A stretch of DNA of 9,864 nucleotides. Source: an uncultured Bacteroidota bacterium. GTDB taxonomy: Bacteria; Bacteroidota; Bacteroidia; 2-12-FULL-35-15. The position numbers were made by a program, and so were the translations under genes. The notes beneath the pieces were generated by a model. It saw only the letters and a program-made list of their open reading frames with translations. It was not told where the DNA came from and did not search any database. Position 1 is the first letter of the stretch; each line of letters starts with the position of its first letter. The stretch covers positions 1-9,864 of the forward strand of contig CAILDT010000737.1 of the NCBI GenBank assembly GCA_903833025.1. Direction: 5' to 3'. Positions 1 to 6,532 of this stretch are shown here, piece by piece.

Positions 1-18
1 ATTAGTAAAGAAATAAAA

Positions 19-1452
19 TTAATTCTCTTTCTTTTTTCTGATAAATAAATTCTTAATCGGATTGAGGTACGCATCGATATCAAACAATGCGCTGTCTTTA
101 GTAGCTTTGTAAGTAAGGAAAATACCGATAGGGAGATAAATTAAAGTAGCCATCCACATACCTTGGTAAGCAGGTAAATTACCTTCTTTCACCATTTTTT
201 CACCAGTGATAGAAAAGATGTGAAAGAAAATAAAAAACACAAGCGACATCACCACCGGCATACCAAGTCCACCTTTTCGGATAATAGCGCCAAGCGGAGC
301 ACCAATAAAAAATAAAACAATACACGCAATTGATAATGTAAACTTGCGATGCCACTCTGCCTCATACCTTACCACTTCCATTTGTTGCGATTCGAAATCG
401 CCACCAACGTTATCGGAATATGCTTTCGAATTACGAACCGAATTTGTAGCACCTTGAATTATATTTAATTTTTGTTGTTTATTAAGTTTAGCGAATGAAT
501 TAATATCAGCAGAAACGTGTTTTGTTTTATTGGAATCGTTAACGGCAATTAATTCAATTGTTTTTTTATAATATCCTTTTTTCAGTTGCTCGGCAAAGTC
601 GGCTTTGCGTTGATTATTTTTTATTTGCATTGAATCAACGGCATAATTTAACTGCGAAAGATTAAGCATTTGATAATTGCCTTTGAATAAATCTTCTTTC
701 GTTCGAGTAAGCTTAAATTCTGATAAATCGAAACGAATAATTCGCTGGTCAAATTTATCGCGATAAAAAGGATGGGTTTGTTTGTCCTTCGGATTATTCA
801 TTATATCATTATAACTTTTACCGTCGAACAGGGTAAGTTCAAGATACATTTTATCAGCTGTTTCCAGCATTGTACCACTTTTTGCAATTAGCACTATATT
901 ATTTCCCTGCATAGAACGATGGTCGTAAATTAAAATATCTTTTAACGACCCATCCTTTTCTTTTTTGCCAACACGCATACTAAATCCTTCAATGCTATGG
1001 TTAAAAACGCCGTCTTTAAATAACAATGAAGGTTTCGATTCTCGAATATCATATAATAAAGAACCTGCTTTCAGATTAGTGTATGGTAATATATTATTCG
1101 AAAAATAAAATGCGCCGATTGATAAACATAAGGTAACAACAATAAGTGGCAGCATTATTTTCTGCAAGGGCAATCCTGCACTTTTCATTGCAGTAAGTTC
1201 GAAGTGTTCGCCAAGGTTCCCAAATGTCATTAAGGAGGAAAGAAGCACTGCAAGTGGTAATGCCATTGGTATGGTTGTAAATGAAATATAAAAAAACAGC
1301 TGCGCCAATATCGATGCACTTAATCCTTTGCCAACAAAATCATCAATGTATTTAAAGATAAACATCATAAAAAAAACGAACATCGCAATGAAGAACGTCA
1401 TTATGAACGGACCAACATAAGATTTTAATATAAATTTGTGGAGTGTTTTCAT
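19..1452 (-). CDS. LptF/LptG (YjgP/YjgQ) family lipopolysaccharide export permease
   Basis: Inner-membrane permease half of the LPS transporter, which with LptB extracts LPS from the inner membrane and passes it to the periplasmic bridge. The 477-residue protein has the family layout: three N-terminal hydrophobic segments (about 13-34, 55-78, 100-117), a long periplasmic region (about 120-365) and three C-terminal segments (about 371-390, 398-416, 431-448). Two cytoplasmic-side signatures are visible: ELTAMKSAGLP (85-95) after the second segment, and the GAPLGAIIRKGGLG stretch (384-397). The periplasmic part is longer than in Escherichia coli LptF/LptG (about 360 residues in total), as is usual in Bacteroidota. 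ATG start; 9 nt after the YrdC gene, so probably co-transcribed with it. The stop lies 18 nt from the window edge, and any downstream partner is unseen. I cannot tell an LptF role from an LptG role. Confidence 0.93.
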   Translation of the reverse strand: MKTLHKFILKSYVGPFIMTFFIAMFVFFMMFIFKYIDDFVGKGLSASILAQLFFYISFTTIPMALPLAVLLSSLMTFGNLGEHFELTAMKSAGLPLQKIMLPLIVVTLCLSIGAFYFSNNILPYTNLKAGSLLYDIRESKPSLLFKDGVFNHSIEGFSMRVGKKEKDGSLKDILIYDHRSMQGNNIVLIAKSGTMLETADKMYLELTLFDGKSYNDIMNNPKDKQTHPFYRDKFDQRIIRFDLSEFKLTRTKEDLFKGNYQMLNLSQLNYAVDSMQIKNNQRKADFAEQLKKGYYKKTIELIAVNDSNKTKHVSADINSFAKLNKQQKLNIIQGATNSVRNSKAYSDNVGGDFESQQMEVVRYEAEWHRKFTLSIACIVLFFIGAPLGAIIRKGGLGMPVVMSLVFFIFFHIFSITGEKMVKEGNLPAYQGMWMATLIYLPIGIFLTYKATKDSALFDIDAYLNPIKNLFIRKKKEN

Positions 1453-1461
1453 AGCTAAAAT

Positions 1462-2025
1462 TTATTTCCTGAAAATCTTTATCTCGCCATTCATCGCCAC
1501 TTTAATAATAGTAGAAGGTTTAGTATTGTTAATTTCATTTTGTCTCCAGTTAACTACATAATCTACTTTGCTTATCACCTCTTTCGAAATCTCGCCAAAT
1601 GAAGATGGTGCTTTTTCACCACTTATATTTGCCGAAGTGGAAACAATTGGCTTGCCAAATTTATGAATCAAATTTCTGCAAAAATCATCTTTCACTATTC
1701 GTATTCCAACACTTTCGTCAGCCGCAATAACATTTTGAGCCAATCCTCTTCCTTCGGGATATATAATAGTAATAGGTTCTTCAGCTGCTTCTATCAAATC
1801 CCACGCAACTGCCGGAACTTCTTTAACATACCTGTTCAGCATTTTTTCATCGCATACCAGCACCACCATACTTTTATATTCAGCACGTTCTTTTATTTTA
1901 AATATTTTATCAACCGCATCTTTATTTCGGGCATCACAACCAATTCCCCACACAGTATCAGTAGGATAAAGTATCGTTCCTCCTTTATGCAAAACAGCCA
2001 ATGCTTTTTTTAATTCTTCTTCCAT
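1462..2025 (-). CDS. L-threonylcarbamoyladenylate synthase, short YrdC/TsaC type
   Basis: Cytosolic enzyme that makes threonylcarbamoyl-AMP from threonine, bicarbonate and ATP, the first step of t6A37 modification of tRNAs reading ANN codons. The 187 residues are essentially one YrdC domain: the nucleotide-site motif PTDTVWGIGCDA (21-32), the IKERAEYKSMVVLV strand (44-57), and STSANISG (129-136) followed by KPSTIIKV (169-176). The extra C-terminal domain of long Sua5 proteins is absent, so this is the TsaC-like form. The ATG start directly abuts an AT-rich repeat (2026-2051). It lies 26 nt after the glycosyltransferase gene and 9 nt before the permease gene in the dapD operon. The related YciO subfamily is a weaker alternative, since these paralogues are hard to separate by eye. 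Confidence 0.93.
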   Translation of the reverse strand: MEEELKKALAVLHKGGTILYPTDTVWGIGCDARNKDAVDKIFKIKERAEYKSMVVLVCDEKMLNRYVKEVPAVAWDLIEAAEEPITIIYPEGRGLAQNVIAADESVGIRIVKDDFCRNLIHKFGKPIVSTSANISGEKAPSSFGEISKEVISKVDYVVNWRQNEINNTKPSTIIKVAMNGEIKIFRK

Positions 2026-2051
2026 TTTACGAATTACGAATAGTTATAAAT
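2026..2051. repeat. AT-rich heptamer repeat, copy A
   Basis: The 26 nt between the glycosyltransferase stop and the YrdC start read on the minus strand as ATTTATA-ACT followed by ATTCGTA twice, ending against the ATG. The heptamer ATTCRTA resembles the units at 3047-3082 and 7842-7872. The copy is short and degenerate, so membership of the same family is an inference. Confidence 0.45.
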
Positions 2052-3044
2052 TCACAAATCAAGAGTTGTTAAATCACTTATTTCAATGGAATACCCACAG
2101 TTAAAATGTTTCTTCGGACATTCCTTATGCCCGTGCAGTCCACAAGGTCTGCATTCCAGCTTCTCTTTTATTTCCACCATCTTTGCATTATCACTCAACG
2201 GTCCGAAACCAAATGCAGGAACCGTTGAACAATAAATAGCAGTAGTTGCTGCATTCATTGCCGAAGCAATATGCATAGGTGCTGAATCATTTACATAATT
2301 CATCTTCGCATCATCCATCAACGCTGCCGATTCTAGAAAATTTAATTTCCCTGCCAGGTTAATGCAATGTTCTTTCTTTTCGCTATTTACTGTTGAAATA
2401 ATATCTTCGCAAAAATCATAATCTCCCGAAGCACCTAATAAATAAATCATTTCATAAGGCAAGGCATTAATTAGCTCTATCCATTTTTCTTTTGGAAATT
2501 GTTTTGTAAACCAAACCGAAGTAGGAGCAACACAAACGTATTTTGATGTTTTATATTTACTTACAGCATTATAATTTTCATTTGTAGGATATAGTTTGGG
2601 CTTCGCAAACTCTTTATCCGTAATACTTTTAATCAACTCTTGATTGCGTTCTACCTCGTGCCTACCATCGCCAATAATATGTTTTATCTTTTTTGTGAAT
2701 AAATTAGACACTGGATTTTTATCAAACCCAACCTTCACTTTCGCCCCAGACAAAGCAAGCAACAATCCAGCACTTGCAAACCTATGTATAGAAACCGCAT
2801 AATCATACTTCCTTGCCTTTACTTGCTTCAAAATCAAAAATAAGTTTTTTATTTTTTTCTCTCTTTTATTCCAAATAAAAACATTTTTTACAAAAGGATG
2901 TCCCACTAAAAGCCCTTCATTACCTTTCCTCAAAACAAAATCAATTTCTGCATTAGGGTAATATTGATGTAATTTCTCAACAACGGAAGTTGCCAAAATA
3001 ACATCACCAATAAAAGCAGTTTGTATAATTAAAAATCTTTTCAC
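2052..3044 (-). CDS. Glycosyltransferase family 9 (ADP-heptose:LPS heptosyltransferase-like)
   Basis: Probable cytoplasmic-face sugar transferase that adds heptose or a similar sugar to the LPS core. The 330-residue length fits the GT-B family 9 fold. The N-terminal acceptor half starts with LIIQTAFIGDVILATSVVEK (5-24), in which D13 matches the conserved Asp after IG in WaaC/WaaF-type enzymes. The C-terminal donor half holds APTSVWFTKQFPKEKW (173-188) and NDSAPMHIASAMNA (252-265), the usual nucleotide-sugar motifs. A C-terminal cysteine cluster (C298, C301, C309, C316) is present. The start is GTG: the next in-frame upstream codons run into a stop at 3048-3050, and the protein then begins MKRFLIIQ as relatives do. 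It sits 38 nt after dapD and 26 nt before the YrdC gene. The exact sugar and acceptor cannot be read from sequence. Confidence 0.9.
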   Translation of the reverse strand: MKRFLIIQTAFIGDVILATSVVEKLHQYYPNAEIDFVLRKGNEGLLVGHPFVKNVFIWNKREKKIKNLFLILKQVKARKYDYAVSIHRFASAGLLLALSGAKVKVGFDKNPVSNLFTKKIKHIIGDGRHEVERNQELIKSITDKEFAKPKLYPTNENYNAVSKYKTSKYVCVAPTSVWFTKQFPKEKWIELINALPYEMIYLLGASGDYDFCEDIISTVNSEKKEHCINLAGKLNFLESAALMDDAKMNYVNDSAPMHIASAMNAATTAIYCSTVPAFGFGPLSDNAKMVEIKEKLECRPCGLHGHKECPKKHFNCGYSIEISDLTTLDL

Positions 3045-3046
3045 AC

Positions 3047-3082
3047 TTCATTCATAACTTATAATCCATAACTCTAGACTTC
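3047..3082. repeat. AT-rich heptamer repeat, copy B
   Basis: The 38-nt gap between dapD and the glycosyltransferase gene contains, on the plus strand, the units ATTCATA, ACTTATA and ATCCATA (3050-3070) and then a degenerate ACTCTAG. The 23 bases at 3050-3072 match the reverse complement of 7843-7865 at 22 of 23 positions. The repeat therefore stands in the opposite orientation, relative to the genes, to copy C. Confidence 0.7.
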
Positions 3083-3892
3083 CTACCCTGCCACATCATA
3101 CTCCCGCAGAGCATTATTCAGCGAAGTCTTCAAATCCGTACTCTCCTTCCGTTTGCCTATAATTAGGGCACAAGGAACATTATACTCACCCGAAGCAAAC
3201 TTCTTAGTATAACTCCCAGGAATAACCACCGACCGCGAAGGCACTACACCCTTATATTCCACAGGTTTATCACCTGTTACATCAATAATTTTAGTTGACA
3301 TTGTCAGCACCACATTGGCACCCAACACAGCCTCACGTTCCACACGCACACCCTCCACCACAATACAACGCGAGCCAATAAAACAACCATCCTCAATAAT
3401 AACTGGAGCTGCCTGCACAGGTTCCAGCACACCACCAATGCCAACACCACCACTCAAATGCACATCCCTCCCTATCTGCGAGCAACTCCCAACAGTAGCC
3501 CACGTATCCACCATCGTCCCGCTATCTACATAAGCACCAATATTCACATAACTCGGCATCATAATCACACCCTTTGCAAGGTAAGCCCCATAACGAGCCA
3601 CAGCATTAGGAACCACCCTCACACCCAAATTCTCATAACCACTCTTCAACTTCATCTTATCATAAAACTCAAAAATACCAACCTCCAACACTTCCATCTT
3701 TTGAATAGGAAAATAAAGTATCACTGCCTTTTTAACCCACTCATTCACCACCCAGCCATTCAAAGTTGGTTCAGCCACTCTTAACTTCCCCTTATCCAAC
3801 AGTTCAATCACCTCTCTAATTACATTTTGAGTAGATTCATCCCTCAACAACTCGCGATTATCCCACGCAGCTTCAATAACCTTTTGCATCAT
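3083..3892 (-). CDS. dapD: 2,3,4,5-tetrahydropyridine-2,6-dicarboxylate N-succinyltransferase
   Basis: Cytosolic enzyme that transfers succinyl from succinyl-CoA to tetrahydrodipicolinate in the succinylase branch of diaminopimelate/lysine synthesis, feeding peptidoglycan cross-links and protein. At 269 residues it is close to E. coli DapD (274). The N-terminal helical domain (1-95) precedes a left-handed beta-helix of hexapeptide repeats (about 100-210), including MPSYVNIGAYVDSGTMVDTW (112-131) and VIIEDGCFIGSRCIVVEG (164-181). A short C-terminal CoA-side segment follows. The start is ATGATG, so initiation could be at either Met. It is the first gene of a four-gene run, preceded by a -7 box 18 nt upstream and by the dnaJ terminator. 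Its coding strand is markedly G-rich in the beta-helix part compared with neighbours. Confidence 0.96.
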   Translation of the reverse strand: MMQKVIEAAWDNRELLRDESTQNVIREVIELLDKGKLRVAEPTLNGWVVNEWVKKAVILYFPIQKMEVLEVGIFEFYDKMKLKSGYENLGVRVVPNAVARYGAYLAKGVIMMPSYVNIGAYVDSGTMVDTWATVGSCSQIGRDVHLSGGVGIGGVLEPVQAAPVIIEDGCFIGSRCIVVEGVRVEREAVLGANVVLTMSTKIIDVTGDKPVEYKGVVPSRSVVIPGSYTKKFASGEYNVPCALIIGKRKESTDLKTSLNNALREYDVAG

Positions 3893-3910
3893 GTTTTTTT
3901 TATTAGTTCA

Positions 3911-3918
3911 CAAATATA
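3911..3918 (-). promoter_or_regulatory. Bacteroidota -7 box for the dapD operon
   Basis: The minus strand reads TATATTTG, a perfect match to the Bacteroidota -7 consensus TAnnTTTG, ending 18 nt before the dapD ATG. It lies between the dnaJ terminator and dapD, where a promoter is expected. I see no good TTG-type -33 element at the usual spacing, so the call rests on the -7 box and position. Confidence 0.55.
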
Positions 3919-3998
3919 TTCAATTTCGTGGTAGGCACAGGAATCTTTCCACCAACAACAACATTAAATTTCAAATTAACTTTCTTAATATCACACAT

Positions 3999-4024
3999 AA
4001 AAAAATCCCGAATCACTTCGGGAC
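3999..4024 (-). terminator. Intrinsic terminator after dnaJ
   Basis: On the minus strand a 6-bp perfect stem, TCCCGA/TCGGGA (4018-4023 and 4006-4011), with a 6-nt loop is followed by a run of seven T (3999-4005). One G-U pair could extend it. It begins 45 nt after the dnaJ stop and separates the grpE-dnaJ operon from dapD. Confidence 0.85.
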
Positions 4025-4068
4025 TTTCCTAAATAAACCATATTCATTATTTAAAATTCAAAATTAAT

Positions 4069-5235
4069 TTACTCAAAATACTGTTTCATTCGTTCAAAAA
4101 AACCTTTGTCCTTCCTATTCGGATTTGGTTTAAAGTTCTCAGAATTCCTAATGTCCTCTAACATTTTCTTTTCCTCTTTAGATAAATGTTGAGGCGTCCA
4201 CACATTAATATTTACAAGAATATCACCACGCCCATAACTATTTAAATCTGGCAATCCCTTTCCTTTTAACCTAAGAACTTTACCACTTTGTGTGCCTGCA
4301 TCCACTTTCACTTTCGCTTTGCCATCAATAGTCGGCACTTCAATAGTGGTACCCAGTGCTGCATCAGTATAACTCACATAATGGTCGTAAAACAAATGTT
4401 GTCCATCGCGTTTCAACAATTCGTGTTCAATCTCCTCTACTACTACAATTAAATCTCCAGCAACACCACCTCTCGCACCCATATTACCTCTGCCACCCAC
4501 CGAAAGTTGCATCCCTTCGCCCACTCCAGCAGGTATATTAATGCTGATAACTTCTTCGTCTTTCACAATACCATCACCGTGACAATGAGTACATTTATCA
4601 GTAATCGTTTGTCCTTCGCCACCACAAGTAGGGCACGTACTCGATGTTTGCATTGCACCCAAAATAGTTTGCGTCATTCGGGTTATTTGTCCACTCCCTT
4701 TGCAAGTAGCACACGTATTCATCGCCGAACCATCCTTTGCACCACTGCCTTTGCAGGGTTTACAGGTAACGTATTTATTTACTTTAATCTTTTTCTCAAC
4801 ACCGTTTGCAATTTCCTCGAGCGTCATTTTCACTTTCACCCTCAAATTACTACCACGATTAACCCGTCGGCTTCTTCCACCACCCCCGCCAAAACTACCG
4901 CCCCCAAAGTGTCCACCAAAAATATCTCCAAACTGACTGAAAATATCTTCCATATTCATTCCTCCAAATCCACCGCCACCTTGTCCGCCACCACCGAAGC
5001 CAGGATTACTGCCTACACCTGCGTGCCCAAACTGGTCGTACTTTTGTTTCTTGGTCGCATCGCTCAATACTTCATAAGCTTCAGCCGCTTCCTTAAACTT
5101 CTCTTCAGATGCTTTATCACCTGGATTTTTATCAGGATGAAATTTGATAGCCATCTTCCGATACGCCTTTTTTATCTCATCAGCATTCGCTGTTTTAGGG
5201 ACTTCCAGTATTTCGTAATAATCTCTTTTCGCCAT
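4069..5235 (-). CDS. dnaJ: Type I Hsp40 co-chaperone DnaJ
   Basis: Delivers unfolded clients to DnaK and stimulates its ATPase. All class I (DnaJ A) parts are present in 388 residues: J domain (1-70) with the catalytic HPD at 33-35; a Gly/Phe linker (about 71-120) unusually rich in GGGG runs; a zinc-finger region with four CxxCxGxG units, at 158-165 (CKPCKGSG), 175-182, 201-208 and 215-222; and C-terminal client-binding domains to about 350. The fourth unit reads CTHCHGDG and keeps both cysteines. It begins only 4 nt after the grpE stop, so the two are almost certainly co-transcribed and perhaps translationally coupled. It ends at an intrinsic terminator. dnaK is not in the window. No CIRCE-type heat-shock operator is seen. 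Confidence 0.98.
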   Translation of the reverse strand: MAKRDYYEILEVPKTANADEIKKAYRKMAIKFHPDKNPGDKASEEKFKEAAEAYEVLSDATKKQKYDQFGHAGVGSNPGFGGGGQGGGGFGGMNMEDIFSQFGDIFGGHFGGGSFGGGGGRSRRVNRGSNLRVKVKMTLEEIANGVEKKIKVNKYVTCKPCKGSGAKDGSAMNTCATCKGSGQITRMTQTILGAMQTSSTCPTCGGEGQTITDKCTHCHGDGIVKDEEVISINIPAGVGEGMQLSVGGRGNMGARGGVAGDLIVVVEEIEHELLKRDGQHLFYDHYVSYTDAALGTTIEVPTIDGKAKVKVDAGTQSGKVLRLKGKGLPDLNSYGRGDILVNINVWTPQHLSKEEKKMLEDIRNSENFKPNPNRKDKGFFERMKQYFE

Positions 5236-5239
5236 AATT

Positions 5240-5833
5240 TTATTGTCCTATAACCACTTTCGCAAATCGAATAATTTTCCCATTCAAGCTGTATCCTTTT
5301 TCCATTTCTTCAACCACTTTTCCTTTTAGCTCATCAGTTGGCGCAGGTATGTTAGTTATCGCCTCGTGGATATCAGCATTAAAAACCTCACCGTGGCTTT
5401 TCATTTCCTCCAGTCCTTTTTGCGTTAATGTCGATTTAAGTTTATTGTAAATCAAATTAACACCATCGTTCACAGCAGCAATATCATTTGTTTCAGCATT
5501 CGATTTAATAGCTCTCTCAAAATCATCAAGAATAGGAAGTATGCTTTTAAAAATATCCTCACCACCTGTTTGTATCAACTCAATCTTTTCTTTGGCTGTG
5601 CGTTTACGGAAATTATCAAACTCCGAATACAGGCGTAAAAACTTATCGTTTCCTTCTGCCACCTTTGCTTTTAAGTCTGCTATCTCTTTATCCTTTTCAT
5701 CAACCACATTAGTTTCTGCAACTGGCGCAGTTTCTTCTACTGGGTTTTGCTCCGTTTGATTAACAGCTTCTTCGTTTACTGTTTTGTTTTCTTCTGTGTT
5801 CATTTTCTTGAATATGTCTTTTATATTTTTCAT
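5240..5833 (-). CDS. grpE: Nucleotide exchange factor GrpE
   Basis: Releases ADP from DnaK, resetting the Hsp70 cycle. The 197 residues show an acidic, disordered N-terminus (about 12-50, rich in E, N, T), a predicted long helix (about 45-90, with EFDNFRKRTAKEKIEL at 71-86), a four-helix-bundle stretch and a C-terminal beta domain. The GrpE signature is clear: FNADIHEAI (151-159) through KGYSLNGKIIRFAKVVI (179-195). The annotated ATG gives MKNIKDIFKK before a second Met at residue 11 (MNTEEN). The second Met is a plausible alternative start, since GrpE N-termini are poorly conserved. The gene stands 120 nt downstream of the TlpA-like gene, with a terminator and a palindrome between, so it begins its own operon, with dnaJ 4 nt behind it. 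Confidence 0.97.
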   Translation of the reverse strand: MKNIKDIFKKMNTEENKTVNEEAVNQTEQNPVEETAPVAETNVVDEKDKEIADLKAKVAEGNDKFLRLYSEFDNFRKRTAKEKIELIQTGGEDIFKSILPILDDFERAIKSNAETNDIAAVNDGVNLIYNKLKSTLTQKGLEEMKSHGEVFNADIHEAITNIPAPTDELKGKVVEEMEKGYSLNGKIIRFAKVVIGQ

Positions 5834-5847
5834 TTGCCCGCCCTACT

Positions 5848-5880
5848 CAAATTTTTTGCCATCAATACGAATAAGACAAA
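5848..5880 (-). promoter_or_regulatory. Candidate promoter of grpE-dnaJ
   Basis: On the minus strand TTTG (5877-5880) is followed after 21 nt by AAAATTTG (5848-5855), one mismatch from the Bacteroidota -7 consensus TAnnTTTG, ending 14 nt before the grpE ATG. The spacing is reasonable for the -33/-7 architecture, but the -7 box is imperfect, so this is tentative. Confidence 0.35.
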
Positions 5881-5898
5881 TTGGCATAGAATTGCCAA
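5881..5898. promoter_or_regulatory. Palindrome TTGGCA-N6-TGCCAA before grpE
   Basis: A perfect 6-bp inverted repeat with a 6-nt spacer (TTGGCA at 5881-5886, TGCCAA at 5893-5898) directly abuts the candidate -33 element of grpE and lies between the upstream terminator and the promoter. Position and symmetry suit a dimeric-repressor operator. It is not the CIRCE element (TTAGCACTC-N9-GAGTGCTAA). No regulator can be named. Confidence 0.3.
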
Positions 5899-5902
5899 AT
5901 AA

Positions 5903-5932
5903 AAAAACAGAACCCTTTCGAGTTCTGTTTTT
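5903..5932 (-). terminator. Intrinsic terminator after the TlpA-like gene
   Basis: The stem pairs ACAGAAC (5907-5913) with GTTCTGT (5922-5928), with an 8-nt loop. It extends by A:T pairs into A and T tracts on both sides (5903-5906 and 5929-5932), so it could act in both directions. It lies about 20 nt after the stop of the TlpA-like gene and isolates it from grpE. Confidence 0.85.
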
Positions 5933-5953
5933 ATCCTATATATAAGGAGTAAA

Positions 5954-6493
5954 CTATTTCTTTATTAATTTAGCTAAAGCAGCTTCTAAACCTTCACCAC
6001 GCAATTCAGGACCTTTACCAACTATAATTCCATTTTCATCCAATAAAAAAGGAGAAGGAATTTGTTGTACTCCATAAATAGCCGCAGCTTGCGATTGCCA
6101 GCCACCAAGGTCGCTCATATGGTTTTCCCAAACCAAACCATCTTTTGCTATAGCTGCAACCCATTTTTCTTTCACTTGGTCAAGTGATACGCTCATCACC
6201 GTAAACCCTTTTGCTGATTTACTGAATTTGGTATCCTTATATTTATTATAAGCAGCAACCACATTCGGGTTTTCCATTCTGCACGGTCCGCACCACGATG
6301 CCCAAAAATCGAGCAACACTATTTTTCCTTTTAAAGAAGAAAGAGATATTTCTTTATCATTAGGGTTCTTGAATTTCAATTCAGGTGCTTTGTTCCCTAC
6401 ATTGGTGCCTACTACTGGGGCTGTTTGTTTAATAAATCCAAATGCTAAAACAGATACTGCTGCAAGGATTAATACGATGTTTACTTTTTTCAT
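5954..6493 (-). CDS. TlpA/ResA-like exported thioredoxin-fold oxidoreductase
   Basis: Probably a periplasmic thiol-disulfide oxidoreductase acting on cysteines of exported or cytochrome-type proteins. The 179 residues begin with a basic-hydrophobic segment (MKK, then about 5-20) that reads as a Sec signal or membrane anchor. There is no Cys after it, so it is not a lipoprotein. The AhpC/TSA-type thioredoxin domain follows: APELKFKNPNDKEISLSSLK (36-55), then FWASWCGPCR with the redox pair C68-G-P-C71, and the cis-proline loop GVQQIPSPFLLDENG (141-155; P146 likely cis). It follows murA by 39 nt but has its own -7 box and terminator, so it is probably expressed on its own. Reductase or oxidase direction and the partner cannot be read from sequence. 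Confidence 0.92.
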   Translation of the reverse strand: MKKVNIVLILAAVSVLAFGFIKQTAPVVGTNVGNKAPELKFKNPNDKEISLSSLKGKIVLLDFWASWCGPCRMENPNVVAAYNKYKDTKFSKSAKGFTVMSVSLDQVKEKWVAAIAKDGLVWENHMSDLGGWQSQAAAIYGVQQIPSPFLLDENGIIVGKGPELRGEGLEAALAKLIKK

Positions 6494-6524
6494 TTTGTTA
6501 ATGTGTTTAATGTTAATTGAGTTG

Positions 6525-6532
6525 CAAAGATA
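6525..6532 (-). promoter_or_regulatory. Bacteroidota -7 box for the TlpA-like gene
   Basis: The minus strand reads TATCTTTG, a perfect TAnnTTTG, immediately after the murA stop and 31 nt before the ATG. A TTG 23 nt upstream, inside the murA 3' end (6556-6558), may serve as the -33 element, though the spacing is slightly long. The leader is A/T-rich with no Shine-Dalgarno. Confidence 0.6.

Noticed and set aside
1..18. Possible terminator or gene start after the permease gene
   Set aside because: Only 18 AT-rich bases are visible, with no hairpin, so nothing can be supported.
1663..2013. 116-codon plus-strand frame opposite the YrdC gene
   Set aside because: Antisense to a well-supported gene. 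The product is Phe/Ser/Asn-rich with no recognisable domain, as expected from complemented AT-rich codons.
3458..3784. 108-codon plus-strand frame opposite dapD
   Set aside because: A His/Ile/Pro-rich product, mirroring the dapD coding strand. No start context or family resemblance.
4860..5000. Possible repeat array in the Gly-rich part of dnaJ
   Set aside because: The GGN runs encode the normal Gly/Phe linker of DnaJ. Spacing is irregular and there are no unique spacers, so it is neither a CRISPR nor a minisatellite of note.
4507..5253. Long 248-codon open frame on the plus strand opposite dnaJ
   Set aside because: It lies almost wholly antisense to a clear dnaJ. Its product is low-complexity Ser/Thr/Ala/His with no domain, and it arises from the Gly- and Lys-rich codons of dnaJ.
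5834..5953. CIRCE/HrcA operator before grpE
   Set aside because: I looked for TTAGCACTC and GAGTGCTAA on both strands and found neither. Only the unrelated TTGGCA/TGCCAA palindrome is present.
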